Shown here in pieces: positions 22,340 through 35,816 of a stretch of 64,000 nt of DNA; within the stretch, counting starts at the first letter, position 1; every line of letters begins with the position of its first letter. The position numbers and the translations under genes are program-made. The DNA is from Zopfochytrium polystomum. Taxonomy: Eukaryota > Chytridiomycota > Chytridiomycetes > Chytridiales > Chytridiaceae. The notes beneath the pieces were generated by a model that saw only the letters and a list, made by a program, of their open reading frames with translations, was not told where the DNA came from and did not search any database. The DNA is taken from contig JAIVFJ010000196.1 of assembly GCA_025765615.1 (NCBI GenBank), positions 5,001-69,000 of the forward strand, in the 5' to 3' direction.

Positions 22340-23897
22340 GGTTCGTTGCAGCATTCCCTTCCGTTCTTTGGCCCCCTGTGATGAATCTGTTTCCTCATGA
22401 TTGTTATGGTCCCGATTTCACGTAGGATGCAGCGAAAATCCGCAACCAGCGCGAGTACCAAGAGCTCTCGACGCTCAAAGCAGGCGTCCTCTTCACCACG
22501 AACAGCCTGAAGCGCTTTAGCTCAGAAATCAAAGAGCTTCACGGCAAGTACGAGGAAATCCAGTCGAATCTTGTACGGGAAATAGTCACGATCACAGCTG
22601 GATACTTTCCGCTTTTTGAGAGGTTGAATACGGTTGTGGCGCATTTGGATGTCATTGTTAGGTAAGTAGGATTGCTTGCTCCTCTTCGTTTAAAAGTTAC
22701 CTTTCTGTCCACGCCAGCTTTGCCGATGTGACTGTGCACGCGCCAGTGCCATTGACTCGACCGAAGCTCTGCAAAAGGTGTGTTTCCTCGCACGAGTCTG
22801 CAACCTTAACAGATGAATCGCAGGGGAGAGCGACGTCATCTTGAAATCTTCCCATCACCCTTGCCTAGAAGTGCAAGACGGCGTCTCGTTCATTGCAAAC
22901 GACGTTGAGATGCTTCGGGCTTCGAGCAAATTTCAAATCATCACTGGCCCAATCGTCGACCAACATTAGACAGGTAAAAGAATTGCGAGGCACTGCTGCT
23001 GCTATCGCTGATGCCGTTGAATTTCAATTGGACTGCCTCATTCAAAGATTGGAGTCATTGCTCTGATGGCCCAGTCAGGGACCTTTGTCCCTTGCGAATC
23101 GGCGCAACTGCCAGTGTTTGATTCCATTATCCTGGCGAGAGTTGGTGCCGGAGACAGCCAATTGAAGCGGGTTTCAACTGTCATGGTGTGTTGCACGATT
23201 TATTCGTTTGTCCTCGAGCCTCTTGCTGAATACAATCACCTTCCCATCTGTTTAGGCGGAGATGCTGGAGACAGCCTCCATTCTTCGGTAAGACTCGATT
23301 TCTTTAAATCGGCTTTGTGTGCCGACTCCACTTACACACCATTTTCAGACTGCGACAAAAGACTCCCTCATTATAATTGATGAACTGGGGCGCGGGACAT
23401 GCGCATATGACGGGTTTGGGCTGGCGTGGGCAATCTCCGAGTAGGCATCTTTGCATTTTGCGCTCTCTGGAGTTCAACTTAATCCCCCAAAACAGGCGCA
23501 TTTCAACCAAACTCAACTGCTTTGCCCTGTTTGCGACGCACTTTCACAAGCTCACGACACTCGCCGACAAGGTGCCGACGGTCTAGAACCTCCACGTCAC
23601 GGCAAAGACGAACCGGCACAGCATCGCCCTCCTGTACCGCGTGCAGGAGGTTGTGTGCGACCAGTCGTTTGGTATCCACGTTGCGGAGCTCGCGGCTTTC
23701 CCCGAAGCCGTCGTGAGGCTCGCGAAGCCAAAGGCCGCGGAGCTGGAAGACTTTGAAGGGCAGGACGCGCCGCCGTCAAAAGTCGATGCGCGCAACCAAC
23801 AACAAGGTGCTGTCCTCGCCCAACTCGGGCAAGAAGTTCGATTGGCACGAGATGAAGAAGATGCCGCATCCGGAGCAGCTACCAAAGTACTTTCAGG
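20581..23897 (+). CDS. MSH2: DNA mismatch repair protein MSH2 (MutS homologue), with lesions
   Basis: The start is [20 protein letters not shown], matching the MSH2 N-terminus. The domains follow in order over about 12-14 exons. The mismatch-binding/connector region includes [18 protein letters not shown] and [17 protein letters not shown]. The lever region includes [20 protein letters not shown] and [16 protein letters not shown], and the clamp includes [19 protein letters not shown]. The ATPase has ITGP, GDSQLK, Walker [29 protein letters not shown] and [16 protein letters not shown]2 pairs with MSH6 or MSH3 to recognise mismatches. Lesions: a frame shift beside the G6 run at 20918-20923; another near 21615; in-frame TAGs at 21645 and 23584; and loss of the Walker A core at about 22951-22960, where GPN is followed almost directly by ST and IRQ. 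A 45-nt A tract abuts an exon border at 22294. The extreme C-terminus is unclear; a further frame change occurs near 23780. Identity is certain; functionality is not. Confidence 0.93.
22294..22338 (+). repeat. Poly(A) tract, 45 nt, at an MSH2 exon/intron border
   Basis: Follows WHLRLTK in the MSH2 lever/clamp region and precedes CGGTTCGT, a possible splice donor. The next exon starts at about 22427 with [11 protein letters not shown]. Read as coding, it would insert about 14 lysines. Confidence 0.9.
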
Positions 23898-23986
23898 TTG
23901 GTGAGTGATCTCATCCGTTCACTAAGAGGTGGCGGCGAGGTGGGTGCGGGCAGAGGTTTTTTTAAAGTCTCTGATGTCTTTCCCCC

Positions 23987-24025
<39 letters not shown>

Positions 24026-25017
24026 TTTGTTTGTTTCCAACAGGTGATCAAGGAGGAAAGGGGCGAAGGCTGCCTACGTGGATGCGAACTGCGCCTGCTG
24101 CTCGTTGACCCGGCGGGACAGCAGAGGGCTCTACGCGCCACGGCAGCATACAAGCGTCCCACGCGAAGAAGGCCAGGGCAAAAAAGTTGCTTCCACTGCC
24201 GTCCACAAAAAACACTAATGCAACAGCAAAATGCGCTCGCAAAACCGCAAAGGGGACGCCGAGAACTGGTGCAGTCAAATTGCCTGGGAAGAAAGCCGGC
24301 ACGTCAACGCAAGCCAGCCAAGCCGCAGTGACGACAATGAAAAGAACCACGACGCCGAAAGGGGCGGTGGAAGAGTGGACGTGCCTTGGCGAGTTCGATC
24401 GCTGTCGACCCGGGCCAGCCAAGACGCCCAAGTCCAGCATGGCCTCGGGGTCGACGTCCCCAGCACCCCTGTGTAGTCCCGCTAATGCTCAAAGCGGGTG
24501 GCGTGTTTATAGGCGCGCAATAATGGGTGGGGAGACGCTGTACCAGCCGCGTTGAGAAAATAAGTATTGGTGAGTGGGTTTTTTTTCCCCAAACCTTGGG
24601 AGTGAACTCTCATGTTTTAGCAGTTCCTTTCGTGTTGATTTTTTTCTGTACAGTATTTTTATTCTGTTTTATTGTTATCCCACCAGTAAACCGGCGCCAA
24701 AGAAATACGTCCTCCTCGCTGCTGCAGAGACTGATCAAGGTAGGAAGGGGGTTTGTTGACCTATGGGAGATTGCGTTTTTGTTTTTTCCCCCTGATTCTT
24801 TTGTTTGTCATAGGTTTTTGTTCCACATTACCGTTTCTCAGCCCTGTGCGGACGCGGAAGGTCTCGTCCCAGAGACGTTTCAAGTATTGCTCATGGTAAG
24901 GTTTGCGTTTGTGTGTTTTTTTTTCTCTCCTCCTCCTCCTCCTCCTCCTCCTCTGTCATTCATTGCCCAACACAAACAACAACACTCACAAACATCGCAC
25001 GCGCACTTGTTCCCCAC

Positions 25018-25054
<37 letters not shown>

Positions 25055-26924
25055 TACAATTCAGACCCGTCGCAGCCAAAAGCAGCTACATCGTCATTTA
25101 CGGCCGCGCACGTCCCGCAGCTGACCAGGCACGCCTGTCGCCCCGGCCTGCAGCCGCAGGGTGCCGGCTTTGACGGCAAATGCTTATCCTTTCTTCCCGT
25201 GTTCCCCAGCCCACTCGAAGTTGCGGCTTTGTCGTCGAGATCAGCTCGCTCGCTGCCATCCTCACCCTGGACGCGACCAACAGTGGCCTCTTGCTCTCCT
25301 TGACGTTGTTCCGCCCCACCAACCCTCGAAGTCCGGCCGCAACACGCGTTCTTGCTAGGCTTCTGCCACGTCGCCCGGCGGTGCGCAAACAGCCGGGCGC
25401 CGACGGCAACGGCCGCAGCCCGCAGCCCTGGGACCTGTACTACCTCCTGAACAAGCAATCCTCGGGCGGCGGCTTCCTCCTCAACTGTCGCCGCTTTTGC
25501 GTGAAGCCGCCGACACCCATTCCGATCCGGTGCCTTTGATTGCGACCCCCGCCATCCAGTGCTTACTGGGGAAGAGCCATGCAGTACCCAGAGTCGGTCG
25601 ACGGGCAGAGGCTAATTGTGGCGCTGCCAGAGCTGTGCAGGACGCGCGGGAGTCTAAGCGGTCTGCTGCATCTATCGAGCGTATTTATGTGCGGTTGTGC
25701 TTGTCTGCCCCGGTACCACCCTGCACCCTGCGACTGCAGGCTGCTGCCGCTCATGGCCGCAGCAGCGACGCCGACGACAGTGACGACAACAACGACAACG
25801 AGGAGAAGACTTGTGGCGCCGCGACGTGTGGACCGGCCTGCCATCATCCCAGGAGCGCCCACGCCCTGCAGTCACCGCCGCTGCCGCCGGCCCGCCGGCG
25901 ACGCTCCAACCGTCTGGTTCTTTGAGCCACCGCTACCCGCTGGCTCCCTGGCAGGAATGACGATGACGATAGGGATTAGACAAAGGAGAGAGTCGGAATA
26001 GCGACGGAGGGCCAGAGTCCACTATCACCAAAACAGCAGGCCCTGCCAATCCAGCCTATTGCTGAGGTGAATGAGTGAGATTCACTGAAGGGAAAAGAAA
26101 GGAGATGGAGCCACGGATCAGGCCACCGACATCAATCCAAGATCGTGAGAGTCATGTTGCAGAGTCATCGCACACTCTCACAGCAGCTGTGCGAGATGCC
26201 ATCTTCCCCGCCGCCGTCCTCGTCGTCGTCGTCATCATCGACGTTGTCATCATCATCCGTGGCGCAGTCGTCTACCGCCACACAGCGCGCCTCACCAGGG
26301 CTGCCGTCCCCTACCTGCTTCCGCCGCCGGCCCGCCGCTGCGCCCCAAGCAGACGAGCGCGGTCTCACCCACATCCGTCGACCAGCACGCCGCAACCGCC
26401 TACGCCGCCTGCTGCTGCTGCGGTGGCGGCAGCGGCAGGCGGCCGACGGACAGGCGACGGGAAGGCGGACAGGGACCAGGGCGCGTGTGCGGACGAGCTT
26501 TTTCTGGGGAGGAGAGCGGATGTACGGGGTGGAGAGGATGGGCGTGGTGGTTTTGGTGGGTGGTTTTGGTGGTGGTGGTGGTGGTGGTAGTCTGTCGGGT
26601 GGAGGGGCCGTCGACTGCGGGTGGCTGGGAGCGATCAGTTCTTCCGAGGTGCTGCCGAAGGTGCCCGTCGAGGACGACGACGGCGACGACGAGGGCGAGG
26701 ACGACCCCAAGAAGGCGGCGGCCGTGGCAGGATGATGACGTTGATGTTGTTGGTGACAATGGGCGGCGGTCGGTGGACGTTCAGAAGCAGCTGTGTGCAG
26801 TGGGTGGGAAGCGGAATTTTTCCAAAATTATTTGTGGATGTGTTGTTTTTTTTTTTTTTTTTTTTTTTGTTTTCCACAAATTTTTTCCTTTTGTTATGAA
26901 AAAATTTTTGGAGGAGTGAGGTTT
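23898..26924. other. GC-rich stretch, weak coding signals only
   Basis: After the last MSH2-like segment there is a T-run at about 23991-24024. It is followed by a basic open frame (24023-24331), possibly the MSH2 3' end or a separate exon. Another T-run lies at about 25021-25053. Plus-strand frames at 25180-26001 contain non-repetitive peptide such as PWDLYYLLNKQSSGGGFLLN and MQYPESVDGQRLIVALPEL. These look coding but match nothing I know. From 26160 to 26720 both strands are low-complexity (TCG/GTG repeats). Confidence 0.3.
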
Positions 26925-27043
26925 ACACACCACATACACACACTGCACACACACAACATACACACACTGCACACTCCACACACTACACACACTGCACACT
27001 CCACACACTACACACACTGCACACTCCACACTCTACACACACA
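26925..27043 (+). repeat. AC-rich minisatellite with a 25-bp unit
   Basis: CACACA-type sequence in which a unit starting CTGCACACTCCACACACTAC recurs every 25 bp, about three times, flanked by shorter ACACACTGC pieces. Confidence 0.85.
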
Positions 27044-27414
27044 TGACGCTGGCAGTGCGGGCAGCGTCAGTACTTGCTGCGAGTCAATGAGAATGATGAT
27101 GAGGTCAGCGGCGACGACAATGACGGGTGATGTCCAGGTGTGCGAAAAAGAAATCACCAAGGTTAAAAATTGCCTCTGTTGTTGCCCTGGTTGGGTGTCA
27201 ACGTGGAGGTCTCAGAAGAAGCTGCTCGTTCTCCAATGTGAAGAATAGTGCCCAAACAAGCCCGGACAGGTCCCTGGCCAAACGTTAAGTCTGAGTTGCA
27301 CAACAGGCGTACCCCTCCCTGCCTGCGCTTTTCAGTGAACAAGAAAGGCAAGTTACATGTTGATACTTTTTTCACAACAATTGGATTGTAAACTTATTCT
27401 CTGTTCAACCCATT

Positions 27415-29971
27415 TCAGTCTTGGGTTTCGCAGCCCCCAATTTGCTCAATGTCAACTCGGCACCTCGAAAAAACTGAGTGTGGCAAGCAAGTGTCCACGC
27501 CCTCCTCTTCTTCCACCTCCGACTCTTCCCTCTCACCTGAATGCACTTCTGCTGACCACCACACCTTTTTTCGTTTGCGCGAATTTTTATCTCGGAGAGC
27601 AGCTCTAGCTCTGTCAAGCTCTTTGTCCAGCAAAGCCCGCTGAAGTGGGTGGATGCATAACCGCGCAAAGGTGCCCCAGGGGTACTTGCTTGAGCCACGG
27701 GCCAGCTCTCCCGGGTTAATGCACACGCTGCCGTCGACAACCTGGGCAGAACTCTTCAATTTGCTGCAAACGACTAGAACGTCTGGGTGAGAACGCAGCG
27801 TGGCGGACTTTGACCCGCCGTACGTGCGTTCAAAGTCCAGGCAGAACGGTGCATCGGGCTGACCGAGGCTTGGTGGAAATAGTGGGTAGAGGTGCCGTTG
27901 CGACAGAATGTGGTTGAACAATTGCGAAAATCGACCGATTGTTTCTGGGAGGCCTCCGCCCAGAGTGGTCGAAGTTGCTCCCATCAAAGGCGCAGCAGCA
28001 ACAGTTGCTTCCGTCTCAGCTACGATTACTGCACCCGCAGCAACTGTTGGCCTCGTCTCAGTTGTGGTCGCTGGATTCAAGGGCTTGGGTTTGCGAGCGT
28101 ACTCGTATTGTCCAAAGTGCCTCATCACGTCAGCATTTGATAGAGTGATAAAAACTTCGTTAACAGTGAGCTGGACTGGATTGGGAGCGAGGAAGACGCG
28201 GGAATTGTTTGAGCCATTAGGTCCAAAGCTGTCGAGGCTAAGCTGGGCCCGCCGCTTGCGTTGGTCAGCCTCATCCAACCCTGCCCCAATAGGTGGCTGC
28301 GGAAAAGCAACCCACTCTGACTCTCGACTCCTTGTCGAAGGCATGAGTACAAGTTTGATGCCTTCCCGCGCTGCCAAAATATCGTCAAACAGGGGCTTCA
28401 GAATGTTGCGAAATATCTGCGCCGTACTTCCTGCAGGAACACCGTTCGGAGACTGGCCCGTCATTGAATGGCTCTTGTCAACAAAAGGACCCAAGAGAAT
28501 GACGACATCTGGACTGTCTCTTCTCACAACTTTTGCGAGTTGGCGGAGCGGCTCGTAAAGAAGGTTTCCGGCATATGTGAATGGTCCCGCAGCAATAATC
28601 ATGTTGACAGGTGGGTAGTCTGGTTTTGCGCGGGAAGAACAAAACCGCCGAAGGTGCTTGATGCTCGACTTTGGGATTTGTGCCTTTGGTGGTAAGAATA
28701 CGCGCTTGACTAGAACGAGCTGGCCAGACGGGTTTGTTCCTTCAACACCGATAACTTGGCCCTGGAAAAAAGAGAACTGTGTGCCATCCTCCAGTAGCTG
28801 CTGCACCGACAATTTGACACGGATGCCGCCTCCAAGGCTACGGCAGGGCTCCAGCATGAGCGAGTTGAAGTCCAGTGCACCGTCGGTGGGATCCTCACGG
28901 CAGATGCTTCCAGCGGTGTAAAATGTGTTGTGGTTTGCTTGTGCTGGAGCGGATAGCAGCTTCCATTCAAAGGAGTCTTTCGACGTGTCATCAAACTCTG
29001 AGGCTTCCTCTTCTTTGTCCAAGTCCCCTGTGTTGACTGTTTTTCTGACTTCAGTTTGCATGCAATCGTCAAGGACTCGACTAAGTTCTTCAACGTGAAG
29101 GTCGATCAGGTCACCACGGTCAGCAAAACGGTCAAACATGTAGCGGTATCCTGTCATCTGTTGACCGGGTGGAATGACCAATTGTACGAGTGAGGGAATG
29201 TTCTTTTCTCCAAGCGTCCTCGGGAACTGACAGTTCAATGTCTTGATAATTCTGGAAGACGTTGAACCAAGTGCCGAATCCCACCATGGCAAAGGGGCAC
29301 AAGGCTCAGAAGTTGATGTCTTCATTATAAAATCTGACGTGTTGCCCAGGGAAAAGTAATGGTTTTGGACAGTTCTGCTATTCGAGGCTCCAGGCTTGTT
29401 TCTTCCTCGCATGCGTGCTTTGCCTGGACTTGGTGCTGAGGCGAGGTTCTGCTTGAATCAACAAACCCAACTTAGAAAAAAATGATTTGACTGGCACGTG
29501 AAGCAGCAAATTAATTATGCTTACGTTCTGTTTGATTTTCGTTTCAAGCTCATGCTTGAGGGACTGCGACAGCCACTCAATGTGACTGAGAGTGGGAACA
29601 GTCTCATGCACCGGTTCACTATGATCCACGCTGTACTTGGCTCTTTCAGCTGCGGCCCGCTTCCTTTGTGGGTCCATAATGTGGCTCTCCCACCGCCCCA
29701 TCAGGTCTTCTGGGCTGACGTTAAAGGTGGAGCAAAGATTGACTAGCTTCTCAAGAATGACAGGGTGGCTGACGAGAGCTCCTCTAAACTCCGCATTCAG
29801 GGCGACCTCGAGATTAGTAAGATTGGAGGATGTTCTTGCCGTTGCGGAAGTCGAAGTCGAAGTGGAGGCAGCGAGGTTGGGGAGCCGTGGAATTATTGTT
29901 TTGTCCAAAAGAGACCGTTCCCGTCCTCCAGAGCTTGATTGTTTGTTTGTTTTTTTGTTGGTTTGTTCCAT
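27415..29971 (-). CDS. POLA2: DNA polymerase alpha subunit B
   Basis: Two exons. Exon 1 is 29971-29525, starting at MEQTNKKTNK. A 76-bp GT-AG intron occupies 29524-29449. Exon 2 is 29448-27415, and the splice keeps frame. The N-terminal helical region of about 60 residues (HPVILEKLVNLCSTF) resembles the POLA2 N-domain. The OB-fold region has FFQGQVIGVEGTNPSGQLVLV. The calcineurin-like but catalytically dead phosphoesterase domain has SPDVVILLGPFVDKSHS, LVLMPSTRSRESEWVAFPQP and HLYPLFPPS. The C-terminal OB strand has VCINPGELARGS and GTFARL. The subunit tethers the polymerase catalytic chain to primase and is needed for initiation. A family-unlike acidic/basic tail of about 60 residues (EREESEVEEEEGVD) follows. 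The gene is intact, with stop TGA. A more downstream Met is possible as start. The nearest upstream gene candidate (31099, +) would be divergent. Confidence 0.95.
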
Positions 29972-30201
29972 TGGTGTAAAGCAGCCGGGCTGCAGTCGGA
30001 CGGGCTAATTGTGCGGAAAATTGTCTGTCTGCAGGCGAAACGGCGGGCGAGCCGAGTGTGCTGAACGACGGGATCCGTCTGCTTTTTTTCTCCCACCCTG
30101 GCTCTGCAAACCAATCACCGTAGTCTCCTCCTGGCCCAAACAACGGCTGTGGCTTTTCTGACGGTTCCGTTCGACCGTGTGGGCGATCGCCGATGCTGGA
30201 G

Positions 30202-30236
<35 letters not shown>

Positions 30237-30239
30237 GCT
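30202..30239 (+). repeat. (CTG)n microsatellite
   Basis: About 12 CTG units, 230 bp upstream of the POLA2 start codon on the other strand. Confidence 0.95.
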
Positions 30240-30358
30240 GCCACCACCAATGCTGCTGGCACAGACGATGGAGAGTGACCTAGTTGCGGTGCGTGTGGTG
30301 GCGCCGGCGGTCTTGTTCTTTGCGGGGTTGACGGTAACTTTCCTTGCGGCCGGGGGGG

Positions 30359-30378
30359 GAGAGGGAGAGAGAGAGAGA

Positions 30379-30438
<60 letters not shown>

Positions 30439-30456
30439 GAGTGAGAGTGAGACTCA
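30359..30456 (+). repeat. (GA)n microsatellite with a (GT)n patch
   Basis: Nearly pure GA dinucleotides with one short GT run. It lies in the presumed upstream region of POLA2. Confidence 0.95.
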
Positions 30457-30459
30457 GAG

Positions 30460-31098
30460 ACAGAGAGCGAGAAGTACCGCCTGTTGACTGCAGATGCTCT
30501 CAGAAACAGGGAGGTAGACAGAATACCAGTTGCCAAGTCAAGTTGTCCTTCCTCCACCCACCCGTGTGTGAGGCCACCCCGACGAGTGTGCGGCCCATCG
30601 CCACCCATCCCATCCATCCCTCCCATCCCATCGGCATCGGAACATTCCGGACAGTTTGACGCCGCAAAGGTTCTTCTTGGTCCCATCGATGCGATCTGAG
30701 GTGGTTTGAATCGGGCGGGCGGCCGTAACGGCGACGGTGACAATGTCGATGGCGATGTGGATGCGCCGGCAATCGCGATGACGACGACAGCGACGACAAC
30801 AACAACCCTCCCAGGGCCTGGTCCATCGCGACCGACCAACTTCTCTTCCTCTGCTGGTGGATCCGGGCATCGCCCCATATCTGCTCCTTCCACCCGCTCA
30901 TGCTTCAACAGTCTCATCGCCTCGCCAGTATCCGTGTATAAGCGTATCCGCCTGCTGCCGCTACCGTCTTCCCCGCACCTTCCTTCGGCTCCAGCTCGCT
31001 GCCAAAGGACGGCGACCTCGTCAAAAGCTGATAGACGTCGTCGTCGAGCGGCAGTCCCTTCGCTCGGACGTCGTGCATGGTTCCTCATCTCTCGGGTA
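30460..31098. other. Intergenic region, no gene seen
   Basis: Mixed sequence between the (GA)n tract and the next candidate start. Frames on both strands are low-complexity. It may contain the promoter of the gene candidate at 31099. Confidence 0.35.
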
Positions 31099-31914
31099 AT
31101 GTCCACCGCCGCGTCAGCGTCATCGACGCCCGGCTCTGGCTCGTCGATTGTTTGGGGAGACGATCACCCCGTATCGAACGACGACGACGAAGACGACCAC
31201 CGTCAGCTTGCACCTCCCACCAAACTACACCGCCTCCGACACCACAAAGCAAATCTCTTCTGCCCCACCTCGGACGACCCCTCGTCGGTGACGCCATTGT
31301 CGTCGTCGTCGTCACCGCGCCCCACTGCAGCTCGCGTACCTGTCGCTGCCGCCCGACTTTTCCGAGATGCTGCGAGCCGCGGCGGCAGACTACCTTCGGC
31401 TACTGGAGGCCAAGGACCAGATCGTATCGGGGCAGCGGCAGGACCGGTAGTGGGAGCGCGGCGACGCCCGGGGGGATGCTGGCGGGCATGTTTCGCTGAG
31501 CAGAACCTCGTGCGGACGCTGGAAAGCGTGGCCGCGGAGATTCGCGGGCTCCGCAACGAGATTGAGCACCATGGCACCGTGGAGTCGAGTTGGAGAATGG
31601 TGCGTGTATTTGCGTGTTTGTGTCGTGGGTATATGTGCACTGCAAGCGTTTGGGTTTTTGATCCGCCAAGACTAACAACAAGGCTTTTTCCTTTCTTTTT
31701 TTTTTTCCCGTCTGTTTTGTTTCTCTGCAGGTCGTTGCGCTCTTACGCAACCGCGACGGCGCCGGAAACTCGTACGATGTATGTGACATCAGCGAAAGAG
31801 CGCCTCGCGATGCTTGTGGCGGAGGAAGCGGCGTTCAAGGAGAGTCAACCTTCCGTTTCATTTTATTCAGTGTCACCCACACCAGCGCTTTCGAAGTCAA
31901 TCAATCAGTGTTGA
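31099..31914 (+). CDS. Hypothetical protein, probable coiled coil
   Basis: A candidate start at 31099 opens a Ser/Ala-rich then acidic N-terminus. Two segments look genuinely coding but lie in different frames. One is LPPDFSEMLRAAAADYLRLL (about 31340-31400). The other is NLVRTLESVAAEIRGLRNEI (about 31503-31562), with heptad-like Leu/Ile spacing. A GT-AG intron is likely between about 31600 and 31730, with a T-rich pyrimidine tract before the acceptor. A one-base shift or an unseen intron is needed between the two helical segments. No family is recognised. Confidence 0.3.
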   Translation: MSTAASASSTPGSGSSIVWGDDHPVSNDDDEDDHRQLAPPTKLHRLRHHKANLFCPTSDDPSSVTPLSSSSSPRPTAARVPVAAARLFRDAASRGGRLPSATGGQGPDRIGAAAGPVVGARRRPGGCWRACFAEQNLVRTLESVAAEIRGLRNEIEHHGTVESSWRMVRVFACLCRGYMCTASVWVFDPPRLTTRLFPFFFFFPSVLFLCRSLRSYATATAPETRTMYVTSAKERLAMLVAEEAAFKESQPSVSFYSVSPTPALSKSINQC

Positions 31915-31924
31915 ATAAAACCGA

Positions 31925-32560
31925 TCGTCTTATGCCTCGTAAGGATATCACACGCAGCAAGAAGGTCATGGCGATCGAAAATATCACTGAGCTCCCACTC
32001 AACTCTCTGGGTGTCAGCCTTTACCACGGAAAATGCGGTGTTAGAACGGGCAATTCGGGGTAGTAAGAGTAGAAAGACACCGTCGTCCACGCAAGCAACC
32101 TCCACACTTCCATCATGATGAATGCGGGCGTTGTCCATGATAAGCATCTGATCCGCTCGCATAGACGGGAGGACAACATTCAAGATGAAGTCGACAAAGA
32201 TGTTGGCATCAGAAGGACATCCCCGATCTCGTTTCCAGAGGCGCCACCCATCGCCGCTTTGATGCCCGCGGAACAAACACGTGTTTGCCTGACGTTTGCT
32301 TGGTCCTTCGGGCTGCGAAGCCATACTGATGGCAGAAGCACTCGTCGTCGATCTTCATCATCTCATCACCGCTGGCCTGGCGTCCTCACAAACAATGGAT
32401 TTACAGCCCCCCTCCTCCTCATGGGCAGCCAGGATGGTTTTGACTGCTTGTGCGCTGATGCTGAACAATTCTGCAATCTCCTTTTGGCTGGGGGGAGTGG
32501 GAGTTCGGGCTGAGCGTGCAAGACGACAGGTGGCTGGTGGTGGTGGCTGGTGCGAGTGAA
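31925..32560 (-). mobile_element. Decayed Tc1/mariner-like transposase
   Basis: On the minus strand, PPSQKEIAELFSISAQAVKT (about 32490-32430) reads as a helix-turn-helix of the SQxEIA type. A change of frame and a gap follow. Then NIFVDFILNVVLPSM and MLIMDNARIHHDGSVE appear, the second being the typical MDNAxxH catalytic block of Tc1/mariner and IS630-type DDE transposases. The downstream segment where the third acidic residue is expected is degenerate (LLPRIARSNTAFSVVKAD), with Pro-Tyr-Ser-Pro-like sequence only in another frame. The first catalytic Asp region is missing or unrecognised. No terminal inverted repeats were found by eye. I read it as an inactive fossil. Confidence 0.65.
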
Positions 32561-32614
32561 AGCAACTCTGTAAAAAAACGGCCTATTCATGCGTCAGTCA
32601 ACATAGAAACCCCA

Positions 32615-35816
<3,202 letters not shown>

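Noticed and set aside
26145..26735. Ser- and Gly-rich frames of about 190 residues
   Set aside because: Trinucleotide repeats (TCG, GTG) generate them in several frames on both strands.
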